From Prevotellaceae bacterium UBA1726 (lineage in GTDB: Bacteria; Bacteroidota; Bacteroidia; Bacteroidales; Bacteroidaceae), in NCBI GenBank assembly GCA_002316005.1, contig DCIM01000008.1:1-15691 (forward strand): DNA of 15,691 bases, in the 5' to 3' direction. Of this stretch, positions 5,855 through 11,896 are shown piece by piece. The number at the start of each line of letters is the position of its first letter. Position 1 is the first letter of the stretch. The notes under the pieces are model-generated. The model was not told where the DNA came from and searched no databases. It saw only the letters and a list, made by a program, of their open reading frames with translations. Both the position numbers and the translations under genes were made by a program.

Positions 5855-7054
5855 TTAAAGAGCGGCTCTTATTGCCCTTATTGCCATTCCTGCTACAACG
5901 ACCCACAACCACATCACCTGCATCTGTGGCAACAATGGGGTTGCGAGCAGATAAGCGACAAGCACTACTGCAAACAGCATCTTAATTCTTCCTTTTGCTA
6001 TTGGCTTGTTCCTAAATATGAGCCAAAGTATTATTGGCAATGGGTTCAGTATTATAATGAGCCAGTTCCACGAAGTTGCCACCTGATCGGATACTCCCAC
6101 CAGGTACACCATTCCTATTCCCATTATTGTCTGAGCGGCAAAAATAAGTGTATCAAGCACTCTTCCCACCAAAGTGAGTCCCTTCTTCCATTCCACGAGT
6201 GTTACCACAACACACAACACGAAGAATGCCACAAATGCCATCTTTGGGTTCACAGGGCGAGGTTTGTTTGCCTTAGCTGGTTCCACAATCCAGTGTTCCT
6301 TTCCTTCAACCAATGGTCGTTTCGTACCTACTGTATCAACAACAGTTGCTTTCTGCCATTCTTCCATCAATGGGCGAGGGTAGAGGTGTCCGTTTTGTGT
6401 TCCGTCAACACCGAGCATGATATTCCAGAACATTCCAACCCAGGGGGAGTCCTTTAATATATATGGAATAAGATTACGGTAACTCAGGTTGTTGTAGTAT
6501 TCTGGCTCTTCATTCTCTTTGCTCAGTTCTATTCTTTCTGGCAGTATATTGTTCTCAATGATGTTTGCTCCCATTCCAGAACAGTCATTGTGCAGATAGT
6601 CGAAGTGCATATACGAACCTTTCTTCACTTCCTCGTCAAGACTCTGCCAGAGTCGTAACTCTTCTTCTGGTAGCAGATTCAGACTGATCTCGCTCACTCC
6701 TCGTCCCTCGCTCTGGTATTCTTCTATGAACGAATTGGTGTACTTTCGCATGAATGCTCCCCGTGCCTTGCCCTTGATAAACTCGAGCATTGCATCTACC
6801 GATATTCCCATCTCGTAGTCGTATAGGTAGTCTATATTTTGCGAAGGACATTGCATTCTGATACCGCAATGACCGCTTGCCGAATATACTGCATCTCCCT
6901 CCGAGGCACACAGAATACTCACCTTCACATAGTCAGGTGCCATCCTTACTGCCATCAGCGAGTCTTCATCGATGTTTTCCTGAGCAACAGCATTCGTGAA
7001 CCCTGCAATGAACATCACGATAATCAGCGACAAGTACTTTTTTATATTAATCAT
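5855..7054 (-). CDS. Lnb/DUF4105 family protein (possible lipoprotein N-acyltransferase)
   Basis: A 399-residue protein. Signal peptide at residues 1-25 (ends NAVAQ). The periplasmic half carries the DUF4105 pattern: YSASGHCGIRMQ (58-69, with His62 and Arg66), DYLYDYEMG (75-83) and FDYLHNDCSGMGANII (151-166, with Cys158). About five transmembrane segments make up residues 271-397, including NPLPIILWLIF (337-347). This family (Pfam Lnb_N, formerly DUF4105) includes the protein described as a lipoprotein N-acyltransferase in Bacteroides; that link is from memory. His62 and Cys158 as catalytic residues is inference. At least two lipoprotein genes lie nearby, but they are not in its operon. It is transcribed alone, divergent from 7253, with a -7 box at 7091-7098. 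What could change the call: DUF4105 is broad and not all members need have this activity. Confidence 0.85.
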   Translation of the reverse strand: MINIKKYLSLIIVMFIAGFTNAVAQENIDEDSLMAVRMAPDYVKVSILCASEGDAVYSASGHCGIRMQCPSQNIDYLYDYEMGISVDAMLEFIKGKARGAFMRKYTNSFIEEYQSEGRGVSEISLNLLPEEELRLWQSLDEEVKKGSYMHFDYLHNDCSGMGANIIENNILPERIELSKENEEPEYYNNLSYRNLIPYILKDSPWVGMFWNIMLGVDGTQNGHLYPRPLMEEWQKATVVDTVGTKRPLVEGKEHWIVEPAKANKPRPVNPKMAFVAFFVLCVVVTLVEWKKGLTLVGRVLDTLIFAAQTIMGIGMVYLVGVSDQVATSWNWLIIILNPLPIILWLIFRNKPIAKGRIKMLFAVVLVAYLLATPLLPQMQVMWLWVVVAGMAIRAIRAAL

Positions 7055-7090
7055 TTGTGTTTATTTAGCTAATTTGGTTTTTATCTTCTG

Positions 7091-7098
7091 CAAAGGTA
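7091..7098 (-). promoter_or_regulatory. -7 box TACCTTTG for the Lnb/DUF4105 gene
   Basis: Read on the minus strand this is TACCTTTG, 36 bp before the ATG. No TTTG is found at the expected -33 position, so the call rests on the -7 box and its place in the divergent intergenic region. Confidence 0.5.
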
Positions 7099-7147
7099 TA
7101 GAAATAATGTCAAAAACGAGCATTTTATTTCAAAATCAAACCAATTA

Positions 7148-7164
7148 TTTGCCAATTGGGCAAA
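7148..7164. promoter_or_regulatory. Inverted repeat TTTGCC-N5-GGCAAA in a divergent promoter region
   Basis: A perfect 6-bp dyad, TTTGCC (7148-7153) and GGCAAA (7159-7164), ends 15 bp before the -33 box of the 7253 gene. CCAATT is also directly repeated at 7141 and 7152. The position suits an activator or repressor site for one or both divergent genes; the regulator is not identified. Confidence 0.4.
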
Positions 7165-7179
7165 AAACTCAAATAATAA

Positions 7180-7210
7180 TTTGGAATTTCACGAAAAAAT
7201 ACTAACTTTG
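7180..7210 (+). promoter_or_regulatory. Consensus Bacteroidetes promoter for the 7253 gene
   Basis: TTTG (7180-7183), a 19-bp spacer, then TAACTTTG (7203-7210): a full match to TTTG-N19-21-TAnnTTTG. It also decides the gene start. An in-frame ATG at 7181 lies inside the promoter and cannot be on the transcript, so translation must begin at 7253. Confidence 0.85.
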
Positions 7211-7252
7211 AAATCGAAAATCTATTTATTAACCTCTAAAAAAATTAGACTT

Positions 7253-7969
7253 ATGAAAAAATCTTTACTCAAAACTCTCCTCGTTGGCGCTTTCGTAATG
7301 GTTGCTCAGAGCACATTCGCTGGTACTTACTATTTCTACAACAAGAGTGTTCAGTTCGAGGTTGTTCCTGCTGAAGCTGCTACAGTCTACTGTACTACTA
7401 AGGCTAATATCAACCACACGGAGAACATGACTTCTGATGCTTTCGAGGGCGAACCTGTTCGTTTCGACTATAACATCTGTGCAGGTTACGATGATTTGTA
7501 TTTCACTGACGATAGCGGTCTTCAGAACGAACTCGCTGGCTACAAGGTTATCCACAAGGCTCAGGGTGAGGCTGCTCCTACTCAGGAAGAAATCGACGCT
7601 GCTCCAATGCAGTCTTTCGTTGTTGTCGATGGTGATGGCAATGTTCAGGAAGGTGTAGTTGAGGAACTCAACAACTCAAGAGCTAAGGTTTCTGAAACTG
7701 TTCAGGATGTTACTGAAGAGGGTGGCGAATCTCACGATGGCGTTCTCAACGGTATTTATGTTGGTACAGCATTCGATGCTACTGGTGGTGCTCCAGGTTG
7801 GAACGAAACTCCTGATGCTTACATCTACATCATATATGTTGATGAGACAGGTATCGAGACTCCAAACATTCTCCTCAATGCTGAAGCTCGCAAGCAGCTC
7901 AAGAACAACCGTGTTGTTATTGAGCGTGGTGGCAATGAGTACAACGCAGCTGGTGCTCAGATCAAGTAA
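7253..7969 (+). CDS. Secreted protein of unknown function with a YNAAGAQIK C-terminus
   Basis: A 238-residue protein starting MKKSLLKTLLVGAFVMVAQS with cleavage expected after TFA|GTYYFYN. The start at 7253 is chosen over the longer in-frame form because a full promoter lies between them and the signal peptide then begins at residue 1. The mature part is acidic, mixed alpha/beta by composition, with no motif I recognise. It ends RVVIERGGNEYNAAGAQIK, which resembles, in shortened form, the YNxAGQxV tail of the two secreted proteins encoded at 10265-13636. This suggests a shared Prevotella-type C-terminal signature (inference). It is monocistronic with a strong terminator 26 bp after the stop. 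Lipobox absent, so it is likely a soluble periplasmic or exported protein. Confidence 0.85.
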   Translation: MKKSLLKTLLVGAFVMVAQSTFAGTYYFYNKSVQFEVVPAEAATVYCTTKANINHTENMTSDAFEGEPVRFDYNICAGYDDLYFTDDSGLQNELAGYKVIHKAQGEAAPTQEEIDAAPMQSFVVVDGDGNVQEGVVEELNNSRAKVSETVQDVTEEGGESHDGVLNGIYVGTAFDATGGAPGWNETPDAYIYIIYVDETGIETPNILLNAEARKQLKNNRVVIERGGNEYNAAGAQIK

Positions 7970-7994
7970 TAGCCCCCTTTCATTATAACCCCAC

Positions 7995-8027
7995 AAAGCA
8001 GGCCCTTCGCAGAGCCTGCTTTTTTTG
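7995..8027 (+). terminator. Rho-independent terminator
   Basis: AAAGCAGGC (7995-8003) pairs with GCCTGCTTT (8014-8022) and continues into T residues to 8027. Confidence 0.9.
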
Positions 8028-8080
8028 TGTCTGTTGACCTCGGTCTTCAGTCTGGTTCGCTCGAGGGTGCGTCCTTGTTC

Positions 8081-8112
8081 ACCGTCGTGTTTAAGCGGGA
8101 TTTAATCCCGCG
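8081..8112 (+). repeat. Dispersed palindromic repeat, copy 3
   Basis: Flank ACCGTCGTGTTTAA (8081-8094) is followed by stem GCGGGAT (8095-8101), loop TTA and stem ATCCCGC (8105-8111). It lies between the terminator of the 7253 gene and the dehydrogenase gene, 92 bp before the latter's ATG. Confidence 0.9.
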
Positions 8113-8160
8113 CCTCAAAAAAACTTGTTCAAAATAATCTTCTTTCTCAAATTTTCTTTG

Positions 8161-8168
8161 TAACTTCG
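8161..8168 (+). promoter_or_regulatory. Possible -7 box (TAACTTCG) for the dehydrogenase-glutaminase operon
   Basis: TAACTTCG differs from TAnnTTTG at one base and lies 35 bp before the ATG. No -33 TTTG is seen at the right spacing. A promoter is needed here because a terminator precedes it, but this assignment is weak. Confidence 0.35.
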
Positions 8169-8203
8169 CGTCATAATTCCAAAATCTCTAAAACAACCAC
8201 ATC

Positions 8204-9172
8204 ATGGATAAGACAAAAATCGCCGTTGTTGGCGTTGGAAATGTAGGCTCTGCTGTAGCCTATGGCCTTGTAAATCAAGGCTTATGTAGAGAACTCCTCT
8301 TGATAAACCGCAATAAGGAAAAGGCTCTTGGTCTTGCTCTCGACCTTCGTCAAAGTGTCGACTATATGGGCCGCAATATGCGTGTATGGGCTGGCGATCC
8401 TGCCGATTGCCACGATGCCGACATCGCTATCTTCTGTCTGGGGGGCTACCCAAAGACTCCAGACCGCACTCTTCTCCTCACTGATGCATGCAACATGGTT
8501 CGTCCTTATGTAGAGCAGATCATGGCGGCTGGTTTCAATGGTCACATCATTGTTCTCACCAATCCTGTCGATTCTATTGCTCACTACATACAACGTATCT
8601 CGGGCCTGCCTGCTTCTCATGTCATTGGCACTGGCACTGCTCTCGACTCAGCGCGCCTTCGTAGCTATCTCTCGCAGATGTCGGGCATCGATCCTCGTAG
8701 CATCATCGCTTACTCGTTGGGTGAACATGGCGACTCGCAGTTCATTCCTTGGAATCAAGCTTACATCGCCGGCAAACCGCTCGAGACTTTCGTCAAGGAG
8801 AATCCTGATGTATATCTCAAAGGCGAGAAGGATGTCGACTATGCCACTCTTTCTGAGCATCTGCTCTATAAGGTGAAGAAGGCCGGATGGAAGATTGCAG
8901 CTTACCTTGGTCACACTTGCTATGGTGTTGCTTCTGCTGCCATCGGCATTGCTCGTTCCATTGTCAAAGATGAGTTCACGGTACACACTTGTTCTGTTTT
9001 CCTTGATGGTGAATATGGGTATCACGATGTTTTTGCGAGTGTTCCTTGTATCATCTCTGCTGAAGGTGTTCATGGCATCATCGAACTCCCTCTCGAGGAA
9101 GCTGACAAACAGAAGTTTGATGCTTCAATTGCAACTATCCGCACATCAATCGAAATTAGCAGGTCTCTATAA
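8204..9172 (+). CDS. L-lactate/L-2-hydroxyacid dehydrogenase family, atypical substrate loop
   Basis: A 322-residue NAD(P)-dependent enzyme of the lactate/malate dehydrogenase superfamily. Visible: Rossmann GVGNVG (10-15); LTNPVD with Asn120; GTGTALDSARLR (142-153) with Asp148 and the carboxylate-binding Arg151; and GEHGDS with catalytic His175. These match LDH residues Asn140, Asp168, Arg171 and His195. Aligned without gaps to LDH, the mobile loop reads GYPKTPDR: Arg88 matches LDH Arg109, but the specificity position (LDH Gln102, MDH Arg102) is Tyr82. The end of strand beta-2 is LLLINRN, with Asn35 where NAD enzymes usually have Asp. The GEHGDSQF and HTCYGVASAAI segments recall L-2-hydroxyisocaproate dehydrogenase. 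It probably reduces a 2-oxoacid other than, or besides, pyruvate. It is followed 12 bp later by glutaminase. Confidence 0.88.
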   Translation: MDKTKIAVVGVGNVGSAVAYGLVNQGLCRELLLINRNKEKALGLALDLRQSVDYMGRNMRVWAGDPADCHDADIAIFCLGGYPKTPDRTLLLTDACNMVRPYVEQIMAAGFNGHIIVLTNPVDSIAHYIQRISGLPASHVIGTGTALDSARLRSYLSQMSGIDPRSIIAYSLGEHGDSQFIPWNQAYIAGKPLETFVKENPDVYLKGEKDVDYATLSEHLLYKVKKAGWKIAAYLGHTCYGVASAAIGIARSIVKDEFTVHTCSVFLDGEYGYHDVFASVPCIISAEGVHGIIELPLEEADKQKFDASIATIRTSIEISRSL

Positions 9173-9184
9173 AAGCTTCTCACC

Positions 9185-10099
9185 ATGAGCTATCAGAACA
9201 TCTTAGAACGCATCTACCAGGAAATCCAACCTTATGCTCTTTCTGGCAAACAGGCTGATTATATCCCTGCTCTTGCAAAGGTCAATCCCGACCAGTTTGG
9301 CATATATCTCAAAACCTTAAAAGGTGGTGAGAGTTGCCTCGGACAGTACGACACGAAATTCTCTATCCAGAGCATTTCGAAGGTCTTTTCGCTTTCTATC
9401 GCTCTAAGTATCAAGGGCGATGAACTGTGGACTCGCCTTGGCATGGAACCGTCTGGAACGGCTTTCAATTCGCTCGTGCAGTTGGAGTATGAGCATGGTA
9501 TTCCTCGTAATCCTTTCATCAATGCTGGTGCCATTGTTCTTGCTGATGTTTTGCTCTCGAACCTTGAAAAGCCTGAAGAATTTTTCCTCAATTTTGTCCG
9601 CGAAATTTCAGGTAATACCGAACTACAGTATTCCACAGAAGTGGCGCAGTCAGAACAAAGCTGCAGTTACCTCAATTCTTCTATTGCCTATTTGCTAAAG
9701 CATCATGGTAATCTCGAAAATCGTGTTGACGATGTTCTTCATCTCTACTGCATGATGTGTTCTGTCGAGATGAGTTGTAAGGATCTTTCTAATGCTTTCC
9801 TGGCTTTTGCTCGTAGTAGTGTTCCGTTCTCTCATGGTGGTGTGGAATTGTCAATATCTCAGGTGAAGCGTATGAATGCTATCATGCAGACTTGTGGCTT
9901 CTACGACGAGGCTGGCGAATTTGCCTTCCTTGTCGGTCTGCCTGGAAAGAGTGGAGTAGGAGGTGGTATTGTTGCCATCTATCCTTCTAAATATTCCATC
10001 GCTGTCTGGAGCCCTCGTCTCAACAGTCATGGCAATTCCATCATGGGAATGAAAGCCCTCGAACTCTTCACCACCTACACCAGCGAGTCAATCTTCTAA
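9185..10099 (+). CDS. glsA: Glutaminase A
   Basis: A 304-residue enzyme of the serine-dependent beta-lactamase-like glutaminase family, which hydrolyses L-glutamine to glutamate and ammonia in the cytoplasm. The catalytic S-x-x-K motif is FSIQSISKVF, with Ser63 and Lys66. Further family blocks are EPSGTAFNS (88-96), RNPFINAGAI (108-117) and, near the C-terminus, GKSGVGGGIVA. Length is normal for the family (about 305-310). There is no signal peptide. It is the second gene of an operon with the dehydrogenase, 12 bp after its stop, and ends at a good terminator. In E. coli homologues glutaminase ammonia release supports acid tolerance; whether that holds here is unknown. Pairing with a 2-oxoacid-reducing enzyme suggests linked amino-acid catabolism and redox disposal (inference). 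Confidence 0.96.
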   Translation: MSYQNILERIYQEIQPYALSGKQADYIPALAKVNPDQFGIYLKTLKGGESCLGQYDTKFSIQSISKVFSLSIALSIKGDELWTRLGMEPSGTAFNSLVQLEYEHGIPRNPFINAGAIVLADVLLSNLEKPEEFFLNFVREISGNTELQYSTEVAQSEQSCSYLNSSIAYLLKHHGNLENRVDDVLHLYCMMCSVEMSCKDLSNAFLAFARSSVPFSHGGVELSISQVKRMNAIMQTCGFYDEAGEFAFLVGLPGKSGVGGGIVAIYPSKYSIAVWSPRLNSHGNSIMGMKALELFTTYTSESIF

Positions 10100-10119
10100 A
10101 TACCCTCTTATTATAATCC

Positions 10120-10156
10120 AAAAGGGCCTCACGCAATGTGAAGCCCTTTTTCTTTT
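10120..10156 (+). terminator. Rho-independent terminator after glsA
   Basis: AAAAGGGC (10120-10127) pairs with GCCCTTTT (10143-10150). An inner TCAC/GTGA stem extends it, and a T-rich tail follows to 10156. Confidence 0.9.
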
Positions 10157-10169
10157 CCCTTCTTCGTTC

Positions 10170-10200
10170 GCCGTTGTGTTAAGCGGGATTTTATCCCGCG
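10170..10200 (+). repeat. Dispersed palindromic repeat, copy 4
   Basis: Flank GCCGTTGTGTTAA (10170-10182) is followed by stem GCGGGAT (10183-10189), loop TTT and stem ATCCCGC (10193-10199). It sits between two convergent terminators. The flank differs from copy 2 at a single base. Confidence 0.9.
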
Positions 10201-10203
10201 TAT

Positions 10204-10240
10204 AAAAAAAACTCCGCCAAAGCCGTAAGCCTTAGCGGAG
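10204..10240 (-). terminator. Terminator of the minus-strand secreted-protein operon
   Basis: On the minus strand CTCCGC (10240-10235) pairs with GCGGAG (10217-10212), with an inner AGGC/GCC pairing, and runs into eight T residues (10211-10204). The + strand side has GTTTTT, so it may work in both directions. Confidence 0.85.
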
Positions 10241-10264
10241 ACGTTTTTATTATTCAGTTTTCCT

Positions 10265-11884
10265 TTATTTCAGATACTTCTTGCCGTTTCTGATGATAAT
10301 ACCCTTGTACTCATTGCCAACACGCTGACCAGCGATATTGTAGCGGATGTTGTTCTGCTTTGTAGTCTCGTTGATACCCTTTACACCAGTAACAACTTCA
10401 GTATTGCCTTCAGTGTCCATATAAACGATGCTTGAGTAGTTTGTAACACCATCAACAGTATAGCGTACCTGTGCTCCAATCTTCTCGAAGAGGTCTTCGT
10501 AGAGATAGAATGCTGGTGTCATGCTTAAGAAGGCAAGGTCGTAACCGCCTGCATCGTCTGTCCAACCATAAGGCATCCAGGTGATTTCCTCTGAGAGATA
10601 GTAGCCGTCGTCTGCTGTAAATGTCATGATATCGCCATCCTCCCAGAGTGCAATCTCCATATTCTCAGGACGGATATATTCACCATTCACATCCTCTGCT
10701 GCTACATTAGCCTGGAGTACCCATGCTCCAACCAAGTCGGTATAATCCTCGAGAAGTACTGTAGGATCTGCAGGAACTGCTGGCACATCACCGGCATACT
10801 CCTTGATCGCCTCGTCGAAGTAAATGCCAAATGTACTACCATCTGCCATCAACTCTACAATACACTGTCCCTCGTCAAGTACCCACTTGCCGTCTACATT
10901 TGTAAATGTAATCTCGTCGGCTGGATCATAATTCTCATAATACGTATATTCCCAGTTGTCCTCGTCAATCCATTCAAATGTATATGTGTAGTTCTTTCCT
11001 GCCTGGAATTCAAGCAGATATGTGCCGTCTGCACCAAGGAACTGATTTGTAGGTACGCACAACTTGCCGTCCTTGATTGTTCCCTTTACCCAAGCTGTAG
11101 CGTCTGGACAGAGGCCTTCAAGATATACTGTCTCGCCGTCAACACTCATATTGCTGAGGGTTGTCGCTGTATATACATCTTCCATGTTATAATACTTATA
11201 CTTGAAGCTTGCTTCCTTCACAACAGCGCCATCTGGCAATTCTACTTCCTCAGATGATGGGGTGTATGGTTCGATGTCCAGATTTGCTGCGAGGAACCAA
11301 TAGTAACCATACTGGTCGCAGAGTCCGTAGTAAACTGGCTCGTCAATTGTTCCGCCGATTGTATAACCACCGTCTTCTGTTGGCTGAAGCACGATGTCGT
11401 CGTCTGGGAATTCTGCATTTCCTTCATCGTCAACAGTAATCAGGGTGAAGTACAGGTCGTCATACTCCGAACCATCGCCGTTGTAGTCGATTCCCTCATA
11501 AATCATCTGCTTCTTGATAACGATACTTCCATCTGCCTGCTTTGTACCCTTCACAGGCATATAGTACAATGAATGGAAGAGGTCCTTGAAGTAGATGTCA
11601 TCTCCGTCGGTATAAACCTGTGTGGCAACGCCTGAGAGATAGGCCATTCCAAACCATGAAGACTGGTAGTAAGAAGCACTGTAGAGACTTTGTGTGGCTG
11701 TCGATGGAATTTCCACGATAGTACGCTCCTCTGTGGCCTTTCTTGGACCTTTCTTCATTGTCGACTGCTGTACTGCTTCTGGCAAGGTCTTCGACTTACC
11801 GCCTACCTTTACGCCCGACAGACTTTGTGCTGATGCTGACAGAGTGATTACTGCTGCAGCAACGAAAAGTAAAAATCTTCTCAT
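10265..11884 (-). CDS. Secreted repeat protein with a YNIAGQ...NGKK C-terminal tail
   Basis: A 539-residue protein with a Sec signal peptide (MRRFLLFVAAAVITLSASAQ, cleavage near residue 20) and no lipobox. Two copies of a beta-rich repeat are visible. At about 90-132 it reads VYTDGDDIYFKDLF ... MPVKGTKQADGSIVI. At about 246-285 it reads MSVDGETVYLEGL ... AWVKGTIKDGKLCV. The shared pattern is DG-x-x-(V/I)-Y-(L/F)-x-x-L ... VKGT ... DG. Similar blocks recur in Bacteroidales surface proteins of unknown role. The rest is acidic and aromatic-rich. The last 25 residues, beginning YNIAGQRVGNEYKG, closely resemble the end of the next protein upstream in the operon and look like a C-terminal sorting or anchoring signature related to T9SS-type tails (inference). 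It is second in a two-gene operon, 12 bp after the Omp28-like gene. Confidence 0.88.
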   Translation of the reverse strand: MRRFLLFVAAAVITLSASAQSLSGVKVGGKSKTLPEAVQQSTMKKGPRKATEERTIVEIPSTATQSLYSASYYQSSWFGMAYLSGVATQVYTDGDDIYFKDLFHSLYYMPVKGTKQADGSIVIKKQMIYEGIDYNGDGSEYDDLYFTLITVDDEGNAEFPDDDIVLQPTEDGGYTIGGTIDEPVYYGLCDQYGYYWFLAANLDIEPYTPSSEEVELPDGAVVKEASFKYKYYNMEDVYTATTLSNMSVDGETVYLEGLCPDATAWVKGTIKDGKLCVPTNQFLGADGTYLLEFQAGKNYTYTFEWIDEDNWEYTYYENYDPADEITFTNVDGKWVLDEGQCIVELMADGSTFGIYFDEAIKEYAGDVPAVPADPTVLLEDYTDLVGAWVLQANVAAEDVNGEYIRPENMEIALWEDGDIMTFTADDGYYLSEEITWMPYGWTDDAGGYDLAFLSMTPAFYLYEDLFEKIGAQVRYTVDGVTNYSSIVYMDTEGNTEVVTGVKGINETTKQNNIRYNIAGQRVGNEYKGIIIRNGKKYLK

Positions 11885-11896
11885 AATCTTTTGTTT

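Noticed and set aside
5807..6457. A 216-residue + strand reading frame rich in His, Cys and Ser
   Set aside because: It is the antisense shadow of the Lnb/DUF4105 gene, which has a signal peptide, family motifs and membrane spans. The composition is typical of a shadow frame.
7181..7252. Upstream in-frame ATG at 7181 as the start of the secreted protein
   Set aside because: It overlaps a full-consensus promoter (TTTG at 7180, TAACTTTG at 7203), so it would lie before the transcription start. The signal peptide begins at 7253.
2225..10200. The four palindromes read as a CRISPR array
   Set aside because: They are kilobases apart, separated by full genes and not by uniform spacers, and no cas genes are present.
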